Positions 32,594 to 42,848 of a DNA stretch of 64,000 nt are shown here, piece after piece. How positions within the stretch are numbered: the first letter of the stretch is position 1; the number at the start of each line of letters is the position of its first letter. The translations under genes were made by a program, and so were the position numbers. The notes beneath the pieces were generated by a model, which made no database searches, was not told where the DNA came from, and saw only the letters and a program-made list of their open reading frames with translations. Source of the DNA: a virus. Location: positions 1 to 64,000 of IMG/VR virus record IMGVR_UViG_3300027659_000031. One strand, written 5' to 3'.

Positions 32594-33723
32594 GTGAATT
32601 TAGAAATAAAAGTCTTTTAGATACAAATTCAGATCTTGAACATTTGCATACATTTAAAAGTGTTCCTGTATCAATGGGATGCACTTCTAATGATAGGAGC
32701 GGAGATATAGTTGCAGACCAAATATGGGACATTTGTAAAAACACAGGCATCATCCAGTTAAGAAACCCTTTAGATTTAGATATAGTATATAAGTTTCCCC
32801 ATAATGATGGAATAGGCAATGTTTGGGAAACGCACTATCAAAAATTTACAGACTTTATAACTGGGTGCAATATATCTAATGTAATTGAAATAGGAGGCGG
32901 AACAGGAAGACTCGGTAAGTTATTTCTACAAAAGAATGTAAATTCTAAATGGACTATGATTGAACCTAATCATACATACCAACCTATTACAATGGAAAAC
33001 TTTATCCATATTAGAAAGTGGTTTACAGATGATTATGATCTAGGATTTGAATACGATGCTATTGTTCATTCGCACGTTTTTGAACATACATATGACCCTA
33101 AACAATTTCTCAAGACTATATACAATCAAATATCAGAACATAAGTTACATATATTTAGCTTTCCTAATCTAAAAAAATTTATTAAAAATAGATTTACTAA
33201 TGCATTAAATTTTGAACATACAGCCTTTCTTACAGAAGATATCACAGATATTTTATTAAGAGAAGTTGGGTTCTCTACTATAAAGAAAGATTATTATGGA
33301 GAACATAGTATTTTTTATATTTGTAAGAAGTCAAAACCTGAATTGATATCGTATCCTAGTTCTATATATGAAGAAAATAAATTTTTATTTTTAGATTATA
33401 TAAATTTTTATAAGAAAGAAATAGAAGGTTTGAATACGAAGATAGAACAGTTTGATGGAAATATCTTTCTTTTCGGAGCACACATATTCTCTCAGTTTTT
33501 AATATTCAATGGATTAAATACTGATGGAATAAATTGTATATTAGATAATAGTCAAATGAAACAAGGTAACAGACTCTACGGTACTAACTTATTTGTAAAG
33601 TCGCCTAATATTTTACAACAAGAAACATCAGCCGCTATTATATTAAAAACAGCAGCCTATAATCAGGAAATAAAAGACCAGATATTAAATACAATAAATA
33701 ATAAAGTTAAATTTTTTGAATAA
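32590..33723 (+). CDS. SAM-dependent methyltransferase, sugar C-methyltransferase-like
   Basis: 377 residues. NVIEIGGGTGRLGKLF is SAM motif I, and IVHSHVFEHTYDPKQFL is the HVxEH segment of sugar C-methyltransferases. A C-terminal second domain (IFLFGAHIFSQFLIF, AAIILKTAAYNQEI) matches the Methyltransf_14-like half. The N-terminal zinc cysteines typical of TylC3 relatives are not clearly present. Would methylate a keto-sugar nucleotide. Confidence 0.75.
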   Translation: MSEFRNKSLLDTNSDLEHLHTFKSVPVSMGCTSNDRSGDIVADQIWDICKNTGIIQLRNPLDLDIVYKFPHNDGIGNVWETHYQKFTDFITGCNISNVIEIGGGTGRLGKLFLQKNVNSKWTMIEPNHTYQPITMENFIHIRKWFTDDYDLGFEYDAIVHSHVFEHTYDPKQFLKTIYNQISEHKLHIFSFPNLKKFIKNRFTNALNFEHTAFLTEDITDILLREVGFSTIKKDYYGEHSIFYICKKSKPELISYPSSIYEENKFLFLDYINFYKKEIEGLNTKIEQFDGNIFLFGAHIFSQFLIFNGLNTDGINCILDNSQMKQGNRLYGTNLFVKSPNILQQETSAAIILKTAAYNQEIKDQILNTINNKVKFFE

Positions 33724-35408
33724 TGATTAGAAATAAGTTTAAAATAATTACACCGTCCTTTAATAATGAGGAATGGGTAGAATACAATATAGCAAGTATA
33801 TTGAATCAAACTTACACTAATTATGAAGTATTATATGTAGATGATAGTTCTACAGATAACACATATAAGAAAGCTTTAGATATAGTTAAAAATTTATCTA
33901 ATTGGAAAGTTATAAAAAATGAAATCAATAAAGGTGCTACATACAATTACCTTGAAAATATAGAAAGTTTTGTAGACGATAACGATATTCTAATTCATCT
34001 AGATGGTGATGATTGGTTTTATGATGAAACTGTTTTAGAAAAACTCAATGACTTTTACAATAATGAAGATGTGTGGATGACATACGGAGGTTTTGTATGT
34101 TATGATGGTACAGATGAACCTAAATTACCACATCCACAATCTACGCCGCATCCAGACTTTATACATAATCATAAGAAGTATAGAGAGGATATATGGAGAG
34201 CGTCTCACTTAAGAACATATAGGGGATTTTTATTTAAAGCTGTGGATAAAGAAGACATAAAACCTTTGTTAGGAGGAGAATATTATTGGCACGCATCTGA
34301 TCTTGCATTTCAATATCCATGTATGGAAATGTGTCCGAAAGAAAAAATTGGAGTGGTTGATTTTTATACATGCATTTATAATCAAACTAAATCTAATCAA
34401 GTTAGAACTAGAGAAAGAGAGAGCCAAGATAATTCAAAATATGAAGTAGAAATTAGAAATAGAAAAAAGTATAAAGAGGGATTAAGTGGAGAAAAACTAC
34501 ACCAAGTAAACATATTTAATAAAGATTACTATTTTGAATATAATACTATACCTAAAAAATTTACTTTCTGTTATGAACAATATGAAGGTGAATACGATAT
34601 GGTTATGTTGTGTGATCTTTTAGTTCTAGAATATTTAGAAGGTAGACTTAACATTCCTAGGAAGGTTCCAATAGTAGCAAGACTTCTTGAACAAAGAGAA
34701 TATTATCAGAATAGAATTTTTGAAGCTGTTATAAAAAATTATGATAAGTTAGACTGCGTTTTAACTTTTGATAGAGAATTATTAAAAAAAATACCGAATG
34801 CAGTATTTTTCCCTCCAACAGAAGTTACACAGTTTAACAGACTTCCTAATCCTGCTAATCACCCCCCAATGAAATCTCCATCGTTTGAAGGATATGAACT
34901 TCCTAATAACTTATATCAAATTTATTCCAAGTCTAAATTAGTATCCTCAGTGGTATCTACAAAAGCATTTCTACCTGGACACGTAAAGAGACTTAATTTT
35001 ATAAAGGCTATACAGAATAAAATAGATATCTATGGTAGAGGTATAAGAGAAATACCTAGCAAGCTAGAAGGAATAAAAGACTATATGTTTAGTGTTGCTA
35101 TTGAAAACATATCTTGCGATGATAACTACTTCTCAGAAAAGATCATTGATTGTTTTTTAACTGGCACTATTCCTGTCTATCATGGATGTATTCATATAGG
35201 AGAGTTTTTTGATGAGAGAGGTATACTATCTTTTAAAACACAAGAAGAGCTAGATGCAATCATAGATAGCCTTAGTCCAGAAAAATATCAATCTATGTTA
35301 GAGTATGCAAAAATAAACTTTGATAAATGCTTTGACTGGGCTTTAGATAATGATATGGCTTATGAAAAGTATTATAAACAAATTATATTGAATGGAACTT
35401 CTCTTTAA
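33723..35408 (+). CDS. GT2 - GT10 glycosyltransferase fusion
   Basis: 561 residues. GT2 half (about 1-260): IITPSFNNEEWVEYNIASIL, YVDDSSTDN, LDGDDWFYD. GT10 half (about 300-540): IDIYGRGIREIP and FSVAIENIS then NYFSEKIIDCFLTGTIPVYHG at about 455-488. This is the alpha-1,3-fucosyltransferase donor signature. It could add two sugars in sequence, the second perhaps fucose or another 6-deoxy sugar. Overlaps the next gene by 17 bp. Confidence 0.82.
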   Translation: MIRNKFKIITPSFNNEEWVEYNIASILNQTYTNYEVLYVDDSSTDNTYKKALDIVKNLSNWKVIKNEINKGATYNYLENIESFVDDNDILIHLDGDDWFYDETVLEKLNDFYNNEDVWMTYGGFVCYDGTDEPKLPHPQSTPHPDFIHNHKKYREDIWRASHLRTYRGFLFKAVDKEDIKPLLGGEYYWHASDLAFQYPCMEMCPKEKIGVVDFYTCIYNQTKSNQVRTRERESQDNSKYEVEIRNRKKYKEGLSGEKLHQVNIFNKDYYFEYNTIPKKFTFCYEQYEGEYDMVMLCDLLVLEYLEGRLNIPRKVPIVARLLEQREYYQNRIFEAVIKNYDKLDCVLTFDRELLKKIPNAVFFPPTEVTQFNRLPNPANHPPMKSPSFEGYELPNNLYQIYSKSKLVSSVVSTKAFLPGHVKRLNFIKAIQNKIDIYGRGIREIPSKLEGIKDYMFSVAIENISCDDNYFSEKIIDCFLTGTIPVYHGCIHIGEFFDERGILSFKTQEELDAIIDSLSPEKYQSMLEYAKINFDKCFDWALDNDMAYEKYYKQIILNGTSL

Positions 35409-36543
35409 TGTATATCTTACAGATAGTCCTGGCAATCTATATAGTAAGCTAGATAGAGGTAATTTACCACAGACTAAAAAGTTGGATGTTACCAAATATA
35501 GCCTATCTAGTTTATCTAAAATGTACCCATGGAAAAATGCTATTATAAATGTAGAATTAGATTCTAGAATATATAAAGAAGACGACTATAAAGATTTAGA
35601 GACTTATATATCAAAAGAATTTTCTGGTATGCAATTTACATTCTCTAGAAAGCGGGTTTGTTTACAGAATGACTGGATAGAAATATATCAAAAATTAAAT
35701 AGCAACTTTGTTTTTTATTTAGGCAATCATGATCATATTTTTGTAGATTCAACAAATGAATACCTATTAACCTTATTAGAGTCTGCTAAAACAAACTGTG
35801 GTTCGTATACGACATTAGTTATGAGTCATTGGCCAGAGAATATAAGATGGGCAAAATCTGGTTACATAGATCTTCATCAATCTATTCCTACTAAACTAAA
35901 CAAAAATTATAGGATAGATGAAAACAATTTATATTATCAAGATATTTCTATAGATAGTTTAAATATTTTAAGTAAAGAAATTTTAAAAGATTGGATATTA
36001 ACTGGTGATTGGGGAAATAAAGTTATACCTAGAATGGATGGAATAGGAGCTAACTCAATACTAACTATTAGGAATGCAATAGGAATACCATTACCAGAAC
36101 AGGAGATCATAATACCATTCAAAGAACAATTAAGACATTTTGATGGTTATATGCATCAAATGATAAGTAATAATGTGTGTCCTGCCTTAACTATACCAGA
36201 TGGATTCTTTAATAATCAAATAAAAATTAGATTTGGATATAATAATTATAAAGAAGGTTGGGTAAATATAAATTCTATGATACAGAATTATAGGGCGCAT
36301 GATATTAATGGAGTTGATGATAAAATTTTGATTGAAGATATACCTCTTTTCTGGAAAAATAAAATAGTGGAAATTGATAAGAATCCAGATATTGATGAAG
36401 AGTTAATGATTCAATATAGATTATCAGCTGTATTAAATATGGTATATTCTGATGACAGATACAATCCATATATAGACAAAGATACAGAGACTAAAGTATT
36501 AAACGAATACTTAAATAATTATAAACAATATAAATTAGTATGA
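35392..36543 (+). CDS. Unrecognised glycan-operon protein, possibly GT-A
   Basis: 383 residues. FVFYLGNHDHIFVDS might be a degenerate DxD region, and SRKRVCLQNDWIEIYQ lies before it. No family identified with confidence. Its tight overlap with both neighbours argues for a role in the same glycan pathway. Confidence 0.5.
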   Translation: MELLFNVYLTDSPGNLYSKLDRGNLPQTKKLDVTKYSLSSLSKMYPWKNAIINVELDSRIYKEDDYKDLETYISKEFSGMQFTFSRKRVCLQNDWIEIYQKLNSNFVFYLGNHDHIFVDSTNEYLLTLLESAKTNCGSYTTLVMSHWPENIRWAKSGYIDLHQSIPTKLNKNYRIDENNLYYQDISIDSLNILSKEILKDWILTGDWGNKVIPRMDGIGANSILTIRNAIGIPLPEQEIIIPFKEQLRHFDGYMHQMISNNVCPALTIPDGFFNNQIKIRFGYNNYKEGWVNINSMIQNYRAHDINGVDDKILIEDIPLFWKNKIVEIDKNPDIDEELMIQYRLSAVLNMVYSDDRYNPYIDKDTETKVLNEYLNNYKQYKLV

Positions 36544-37496
36544 CAAAGGTAGTTTACGTAACAGGTTGTTTTGGGCTTATAGGAAGTCACATAACAAGAG
36601 CATGTTTAGAAAAAGGTTGGTACGTTAAAGGAGTTGATTCATTAACTTACGCAGCAAATAAAGATTTAATTGAAGAGTTTTCTTTATACAATAAGTTCTC
36701 TCTTGTAAAAGATGATATAAATAATCTTAAGTTTTTATATGAGTGTGATTATATCATTAATACAGCAGCAGAAACTCATGTAGGCAATTCAATAGCCAAT
36801 TCAGATAAGTTTATAACTTCTAATATTAATGGAGTTCATAACTTACTTGAATTGTTAAGAAAATATAGACAAGAAACAACTAAGCTTCCCGTATTACTTC
36901 ACTTTTCAACTGATGAAGTATATGGAGATATTGAAGACGGTGCACATACAGAGAAGGACTTACTTAAACCATCTAATCCATATTCAGCAACTAAAGCCGC
37001 AGCCGACCAATTAATACTTGCTTGGGGTAGAACGTATAAAATTCCCTACGTTATAGTAAGACCAACTAATAATTATGGAATTGGCCAGTATGTAGAAAAG
37101 CTTATTCCTAAAGCTTGCAAGTATTTAACTTTAGATAGAAAGATACCTTTGCATAATGGAGGATCTCCAATAAGAAATTGGTTACATGCCGCAGATACAG
37201 CAGAAGCAATAATTACTATAATTGAATCAGGAGTTCAAAATGAAATATTCAATATTGCTGGAGGGCATGAACAAAGTAATTTATCCACTATAAAGAAAGT
37301 TATACAAAATTATACTGGATTAAGTATATTTGATGTAAATGAATATATAGATACCGACTATTCAAGACCCGGTCAAGATGTTAGATATGCCTTAGATGAT
37401 AGTAAATTAAAAAGTCTTGGTTGGGAACCTAAAAAGAAATTTGATTCAGAGATACAAAAAATTGTAAAGTATTATAAATCAAAGTTTATATGGTAG
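36540..37496 (+). CDS. dTDP-glucose 4,6-dehydratase-like extended SDR
   Basis: 318 residues. VTGCFGLIGSHI NAD loop, AAETHVGNSI, FSTDEVYGD, YSATKAAADQL (catalytic Tyr/Lys) and RPTNNYGIGQYVEKLIP with NWLHAADTAEAI. These are RmlB signatures, including the Asp-Glu pair after Thr. Produces a 4-keto-6-deoxy sugar nucleotide. The donor could be dTDP- or another NDP-glucose. It would supply the RfbH-type dehydratase and RmlD-like reductase. Confidence 0.88.
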   Translation: MTKVVYVTGCFGLIGSHITRACLEKGWYVKGVDSLTYAANKDLIEEFSLYNKFSLVKDDINNLKFLYECDYIINTAAETHVGNSIANSDKFITSNINGVHNLLELLRKYRQETTKLPVLLHFSTDEVYGDIEDGAHTEKDLLKPSNPYSATKAAADQLILAWGRTYKIPYVIVRPTNNYGIGQYVEKLIPKACKYLTLDRKIPLHNGGSPIRNWLHAADTAEAIITIIESGVQNEIFNIAGGHEQSNLSTIKKVIQNYTGLSIFDVNEYIDTDYSRPGQDVRYALDDSKLKSLGWEPKKKFDSEIQKIVKYYKSKFIW

Positions 37497-38458
37497 AAAA
37501 TAAGAAAAGACTGATTATAGCTAATATGTATAGAGCAAAGAATAAATCTGCATTCTTTGCACTACATCAGGCTATAAATAAACTACCTGAGTTTGATATA
37601 GAGTTTCATATATTGTGGGATGATATAAACTATAAGGATGAATGGACTAATAAAATAGATAGTTTAAATTGTAAAATAGTAGCATATACTAAACAACAGC
37701 TAGATCAATATTGTTTAGAATATGGAGTCCTTCAAGAGTTTATAGATAAATTTATTAAGTTTAAAGCAATATATTTTATTCTCCATGGACATTACTTAAA
37801 GAAAAATAATATAACTAACTACTACTTAATATATGATGATGATATAGTATTAGCCGAAGACATTTCTGAGTTTAAACAATGTTTACTTGAGGAGATACCT
37901 TGTTTAGTACACGAACCTTTGAATGCAAATTGTGATAAAGTACTTGCAAATAATTTATTTAATCTATATCAAGATTCATACGAGTATTATAGACAAGTAA
38001 ATCCTCAGATGCTTGGTTTTAATGCTGGTATTCAAGGAATTAGTTTAGATGTGTATGAGGATTTTATCCAACCAGAGTATTTCTTTTTTATGTTAAACTT
38101 ATTTAATTATAATGGAATATACGATGAGAATGCAAAAGAGATAACCGGCTTTCAAAGAACTATGATTGATACTCAACAACAATCATTCTTTGGAATTATG
38201 AATATCATAAGATCGAAAAGAACTCCTCATATATTAACACCTGAGCAATACTTCGTATGTCCTAATTGGGGATATCATCCATTATATGGTAATATAGATC
38301 CGGCAAATCAATACGGAGGGTGGGATGTAAATATGAAGTCTAAGATTATTCATTTTATAGGACATACAGTACTAGAGGGAATTAATTATGGAAAACCAGA
38401 AATGTATCATAAATTAGTAGATCAATATTTAAAAAATCAAGATGTTTATGAATGTTAA
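37490..38458 (+). CDS. Glycosyltransferase-like protein with DDD motif
   Basis: 322 residues. YYLIYDDDIVLAEDISEF is a clear DxD-type metal site after an N-terminal Rossmann-like half. LGFNAGIQGISLDVY and NWGYHPLYGNIDPANQYGGW may form the acceptor part. No exact family. Overlaps the TPP-enzyme gene by 17 bp. Confidence 0.6.
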   Translation: MVENKKRLIIANMYRAKNKSAFFALHQAINKLPEFDIEFHILWDDINYKDEWTNKIDSLNCKIVAYTKQQLDQYCLEYGVLQEFIDKFIKFKAIYFILHGHYLKKNNITNYYLIYDDDIVLAEDISEFKQCLLEEIPCLVHEPLNANCDKVLANNLFNLYQDSYEYYRQVNPQMLGFNAGIQGISLDVYEDFIQPEYFFFMLNLFNYNGIYDENAKEITGFQRTMIDTQQQSFFGIMNIIRSKRTPHILTPEQYFVCPNWGYHPLYGNIDPANQYGGWDVNMKSKIIHFIGHTVLEGINYGKPEMYHKLVDQYLKNQDVYEC

Positions 38459-40232
38459 AGTAAGTGATGTTATTGCAGACTACTTAAAACAAAAAGGTAT
38501 AGAAGTAGTATTTGGTATTATAGGATCTGCAAATTCTCATATATTTGATTCAATTAATAAATTAGGTTACACTAAGATTATTAATACACATCATGAACAA
38601 GCTGCAGTACTTGCAATGGGTGCATACTATAGAGCATCAGGTAAATTATCTGCAACTATAGTTACAGCAGGAGGAGGATCAACTAATGCTGTTACAGGAG
38701 TAGTAAGTAACTGGGCAGACTCTATACCTGGAATCATTATCTCAGGACAAGAGAACTACAACTATGTTAGTACTCAAGAATCATTGAGGATGTATGGTAC
38801 TCAAGGATTGAATATGACTAAGATGGTATCAGAAGTAACTAAGAAAGCAATTGCTTTTGATAATGAAATGAATATTCAAACTATATTAGAAACGCTTGAT
38901 CATATAACAAGCGTAGGAAGACCAGGCCCAGTATGGTTAGATATTCCAATGAATTTACAAGCTAAGATGGTTAATAAAAGAAATTGGGATTTCATTGAAC
39001 CAGTTAAAATAGAAACAGATATAGAATTAATTATAGATGAAATTAATAAGTCTAAAAGACCAGTTATAATAGGAGGCAATGGTATTAGATTATCAGGAGC
39101 AAAAAAACAATTCAATCGATTATTGGATTATGCAAAAATCCCTACGCTACTTACTTGGTCAGGTATAGACTTATTAGATAGTGAGAATCCTAACTTCTTT
39201 GGTAGGTTTGGCTTATATGGACAAAGAGCCGCAAACTTTATTGTACAAAATGCTGATTTAGTACTTGTATTAGGAAGTAGATTGGCCCTACCCCAAGTAG
39301 GATATGACTTTAACCAATTTGCAAGAGGCGCAAAGATAATTGTAGTAGACATAGATGAACTTGAAGGAACTAAATATCCAGTTGATTTTGTTTGGGGAGA
39401 TTGTAAAGAAGTTATAGAAAGTCTAATTCAATCTTCTCATATGATGTGGGGATATAAAAAAGAGTGGGTAAATAAATGTATAGAATTAAAAGAAAGGTAT
39501 CCTTTAGTAGATGAAACTATTCATAAAGATAATGGATACTTAAACTCGTATAAGTTCATAACTAAGATGTCTGACTATTTGAAAGATGATCATATAGTTG
39601 TAACTGATATGGGAACTGCTTTATTAAGTGGACATCAAAACATAAAGCTTAAACCTAACCAGACTATGTTTACATCGCAAGGTCTAGGTGAGATGGGTTA
39701 TGGCCTTCCTGCTGCATTAGGCGCAGCTCTTGCATGCCCAAACAAGCCTGTGTTATGTATGAACTGTGATGGTGGAATGATGATGAACATACAAGAACTT
39801 CATACCATTATAGAGAATGATCTTCCTATTAAGATTATCATCTTTAATAATGATGGGTACTTAATGATCAAGCATACTCAAAAGATGTTATTTAAAGGAG
39901 ACTATGTTAGTGTAAATAAAAAGACTGGAATAGGGCTACCTAATTATAATAAAGTTATGCCTGCATTCGGGTATAAGTACTATGATATAAAATCATGGGA
40001 TAATTTTGATCAAGTCATGTCGTATTTCATAAATGAACCAGGACCTGCTTGTTTAGAAGTATTCATGGATCCTGAGCAAGACTTTATTCCTAAAGTAAAA
40101 GGCGTTCATAATGAAGATCATACTATCTTAGCTCCACCAATTGAAGAAATGTCTCCACTACTTTCATATGGAATAATAGAAAAAGAAATGATAGTAGGAG
40201 TTAGTGAAAAATCTAAACTAATTAAACGATGA
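38442..40232 (+). CDS. Thiamine-diphosphate enzyme (acetolactate-synthase/YerE-like)
   Basis: 596 residues (in-frame ATG also at 38448). Glu52 in THHEQAAVLAMG is the activating Glu. GRPGPVWLDIPMN and GLGEMGYGLPAALGAALACP are family blocks. NCDGGMMMNIQE...IFNN at about 441-470 is the ThDP/Mg motif. In sugar operons such enzymes transfer a two-carbon acetyl unit from pyruvate to a keto-sugar, as YerE does with CDP-3,6-dideoxy-4-ketohexose. The RfbH-like gene upstream supports that reading. Branched-chain amino-acid synthesis is unlikely here. Confidence 0.82.
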   Translation: MFMNVKVSDVIADYLKQKGIEVVFGIIGSANSHIFDSINKLGYTKIINTHHEQAAVLAMGAYYRASGKLSATIVTAGGGSTNAVTGVVSNWADSIPGIIISGQENYNYVSTQESLRMYGTQGLNMTKMVSEVTKKAIAFDNEMNIQTILETLDHITSVGRPGPVWLDIPMNLQAKMVNKRNWDFIEPVKIETDIELIIDEINKSKRPVIIGGNGIRLSGAKKQFNRLLDYAKIPTLLTWSGIDLLDSENPNFFGRFGLYGQRAANFIVQNADLVLVLGSRLALPQVGYDFNQFARGAKIIVVDIDELEGTKYPVDFVWGDCKEVIESLIQSSHMMWGYKKEWVNKCIELKERYPLVDETIHKDNGYLNSYKFITKMSDYLKDDHIVVTDMGTALLSGHQNIKLKPNQTMFTSQGLGEMGYGLPAALGAALACPNKPVLCMNCDGGMMMNIQELHTIIENDLPIKIIIFNNDGYLMIKHTQKMLFKGDYVSVNKKTGIGLPNYNKVMPAFGYKYYDIKSWDNFDQVMSYFINEPGPACLEVFMDPEQDFIPKVKGVHNEDHTILAPPIEEMSPLLSYGIIEKEMIVGVSEKSKLIKR

Positions 40233-41077
40233 TAAAGGCAGGAATTATAGGAACAGGAAATATAGGTACAGACTTATTGTTAAAAATACTTAAGACTAAC
40301 TTCATAACGCCAGTTATATTTTCAGGTAGAAGATTAGATTCTGATGGTATGAAGATAGCTATACAAAAGAACATACCTATTACAGACAAAGGTATACAAT
40401 ACTTCATTGATAATCCTAATTGTTGTGATGTAGTATACGATTGTACAAGCGCTGCAGATGCAAAACTACACGCTAAAGTATTTGCTGATCAAGGAATTAA
40501 AGTTATTGATCTAACTCCTGCTAAAGTAGGACCATTATGTGTACCTAGTATCAACTCTAAAATTATATTAGATTATGATAATGTAAACATGATCACTTGT
40601 GGTGGTCAAGCTTCTATGCCAATGCTTAATCTAATATCTAAGTATTGTGATAAATTAGACTACATAGAAGTTGTATCTCAAATTGCATCTAAGAGTGCAG
40701 GAATGGCAACAAGGATTAATGTTGATTCTTATATCCACACAACTGAGATGGCCATAAAACAATTTACTAAGTGTGAGAATTGTAAAGTTATAATAAATTT
40801 AAATCCTGCTGAGCCATGTGTTGATATGCAAACAACAATGTTCCTGAAGTTTCAGAATATTAATTTTGAAGATTTAGTTGAAGAAATTTATAAAAAGATT
40901 AAAGAGCTAAAGACTTATATACCGCACTATGAATTAGTACTACCACCAGTTATTAATGATGATGTACTTGTACTAAGCATTAAAGTAAAAGGATCGGGAG
41001 ATTATCTACCAGAATATGCAGGTAACTTGGATATTATTAACTGTGCTGCAATTGAAGTAACTAAAAATTTATTGTAA
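40229..41077 (+). CDS. Acylating acetaldehyde dehydrogenase-like protein (MhpF/DmpF)
   Basis: 282 residues. AGIIGTGNIGTDLLLKIL NAD loop, DVVYDCTSAADAKLH, and NMITCGGQASMPMLN at about 122-135 with the catalytic Cys. KSAGMATRINVDSYI is conserved in MhpF. It normally makes acetyl-CoA from acetaldehyde produced by the aldolase partner encoded next. Overlaps both neighbours (4 bp and 1 bp), so the three-gene set is one unit. Confidence 0.85.
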   Translation: MIKAGIIGTGNIGTDLLLKILKTNFITPVIFSGRRLDSDGMKIAIQKNIPITDKGIQYFIDNPNCCDVVYDCTSAADAKLHAKVFADQGIKVIDLTPAKVGPLCVPSINSKIILDYDNVNMITCGGQASMPMLNLISKYCDKLDYIEVVSQIASKSAGMATRINVDSYIHTTEMAIKQFTKCENCKVIINLNPAEPCVDMQTTMFLKFQNINFEDLVEEIYKKIKELKTYIPHYELVLPPVINDDVLVLSIKVKGSGDYLPEYAGNLDIINCAAIEVTKNLL

Positions 41078-42075
41078 TGAGTAAGATCATAATAACAGAT
41101 TCATCTTTAAGAGATGGCAATCACGCTGTAAAACACACCATCAATCTTGATCAAATAAAAACATATTGTCAATTTGCAGATCAAGCTGGTATTCCCATTA
41201 TAGAAGTGGGACATGGCAATGGTTTAGGAGCTTCATCATTATTGATTGGGCAATCTCCATATACAGATACACAAATACTATCTACTGCAAGAGAGAATCT
41301 TAAAACATCAAAGTTAGGCATCCATATTATTCCAGGAATTGCAACAGTTAAAAAAGATATTGAACCTGCAATTAACCTAGGAGTAGATGTATTTAGGATC
41401 GCAACGCACTGTACTGAAGCTACATTGTCTAAGTCTCATATAGAATATTTAAAGAGTAAAGATAAAACAGTATTTGGTGTACTAATGATGAGTGCATTAG
41501 CTGATACTAAAACATTAGTAGAGAACGCAAAAATCATGGAAGAATACGGAGCGGAAGCCGTAATCATAATGGATTCAACAGGAACATACTTACCAAAAGA
41601 TGTTTATGAAAGGATAAGTGCGCTTAAAGATAATTTAAAAATAGATACTGGTTTTCATGCTCATGATAATTTAGGGTTAGCAATAGCTAATTCATTAACA
41701 GCAGTTAATTATGGAGCTAAATACATCGATGCTTGTATTAGAGGTTTTGGAGCAGGAGCTGGCAACGCACATTTAGAAATGATAATTCCGGTATTAGAAA
41801 AGAGTGGGTATAAAATAGATATAGACTTTCAAAAAGTTATTATAGAAGCTGATAGAGTTATGGAGTATCTAGTACCATCAGCACCTATATCTACACCAGT
41901 TAATATCTTAACAGGATTAAATAGACTATTCTCAGGTTTTGAGAAGCCTATTATTAAAGCATCTAAATTATTTGGAATAGAATACTCATCATTAATATTT
42001 GAACTTGGAAATAGAAAGTTAGTTGCTGGACAAGAAGATCTTATATTGGAGATAGCACAAAAATTAAAGAAATGA
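41077..42075 (+). CDS. 4-hydroxy-2-oxovalerate aldolase-like protein (MhpE/DmpG)
   Basis: 332 residues. IITDSSLRDGNHAV carries the metal Asp and Arg of the DRE-TIM-like barrel. VGHGNGLGASS, FRIATHCTEA, MDSTGTY and GFHAHDNLGLAIANS (His metal ligands) are all present. The usual reaction gives pyruvate plus acetaldehyde. Pyruvate could feed the TPP enzyme encoded two genes earlier, or the aldolase could act on a sugar-derived keto acid. Confidence 0.87.
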   Translation: MSKIIITDSSLRDGNHAVKHTINLDQIKTYCQFADQAGIPIIEVGHGNGLGASSLLIGQSPYTDTQILSTARENLKTSKLGIHIIPGIATVKKDIEPAINLGVDVFRIATHCTEATLSKSHIEYLKSKDKTVFGVLMMSALADTKTLVENAKIMEEYGAEAVIIMDSTGTYLPKDVYERISALKDNLKIDTGFHAHDNLGLAIANSLTAVNYGAKYIDACIRGFGAGAGNAHLEMIIPVLEKSGYKIDIDFQKVIIEADRVMEYLVPSAPISTPVNILTGLNRLFSGFEKPIIKASKLFGIEYSSLIFELGNRKLVAGQEDLILEIAQKLKK

Positions 42076-42848
42076 AAATACTAATCACAGGAGCAAATGG
42101 TTATGTTGGAAGTTCTTTATATAATGCTTTAAAAGATAAGTACGAAGTAACAACTTTTAATAGACAGAAGTTTGATTTAACAAATTCAGTAAATACAAAC
42201 TTCTATTTTAAATACAGTTGGTTTGATGTAGTTATTCATTGCGCTGTTGAAGGTGGACATAGACTAGAAGAAGATTCTTGGGATGTAATGGATTCTAATT
42301 TAAAGATGTATTATAATTTATTACAGAATAGAAGTTCTTTCGGTAAATTAATACACTTTGGCTCAGGAGCTGAATATTTACAAGAAGATAAACCATATGG
42401 ATTTAGTAAAAAAGTTATATCAAAGTCTATACAAACTCAAGATCAATTTTATAACCTAAGGATATATACAGTATTTGATGAATTAGAGTTAGATACAAGA
42501 TTTATTAAATCTAATTTAAATAGATACGTAAACAAAGAAGACATGCAGATACACCAGAATAAGTATATGGACTTCTTTTATATGCAAGATCTAATTAAGA
42601 TAGTAGATCATTACATACTCAATAACGATTTACCAAAACAAATTGATTGTAGATACGAAAATATTAAAAGCCTAAAAGAAATATGTGAGTTTATAAATAC
42701 TCTTGATGATTATAAAGTAGAAATACAATTCCAGCAACAAGGATTAACAAGCGGATATACTGGTTTTAATAAAAGTTTGGAGTTAGATTATATAGGACTT
42801 AAACAAGGGATAATTAATACATACAATAAATTAAAATGCAACAAATAA
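42072..42848 (+). CDS. NAD-dependent epimerase/reductase (SDR)
   Basis: 258 residues. ILITGANGYVGSSLYNAL NAD loop, DVVIHCAVEGGHR, IHFGSGAEYL, and YGFSKKVISKSI with active-site Tyr/Lys. Compact RmlD-like size. It probably reduces or epimerises a sugar intermediate. Overlaps the aldolase by 4 bp and the GT2 gene by 13 bp. Confidence 0.75.
   Translation: MKILITGANGYVGSSLYNALKDKYEVTTFNRQKFDLTNSVNTNFYFKYSWFDVVIHCAVEGGHRLEEDSWDVMDSNLKMYYNLLQNRSSFGKLIHFGSGAEYLQEDKPYGFSKKVISKSIQTQDQFYNLRIYTVFDELELDTRFIKSNLNRYVNKEDMQIHQNKYMDFFYMQDLIKIVDHYILNNDLPKQIDCRYENIKSLKEICEFINTLDDYKVEIQFQQQGLTSGYTGFNKSLELDYIGLKQGIINTYNKLKCNK

Noticed and set aside
38442-40232. Biosynthetic acetolactate synthase for valine/leucine
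   Set aside because: No regulatory subunit or other branched-chain genes are present; the gene overlaps sugar genes on both sides.
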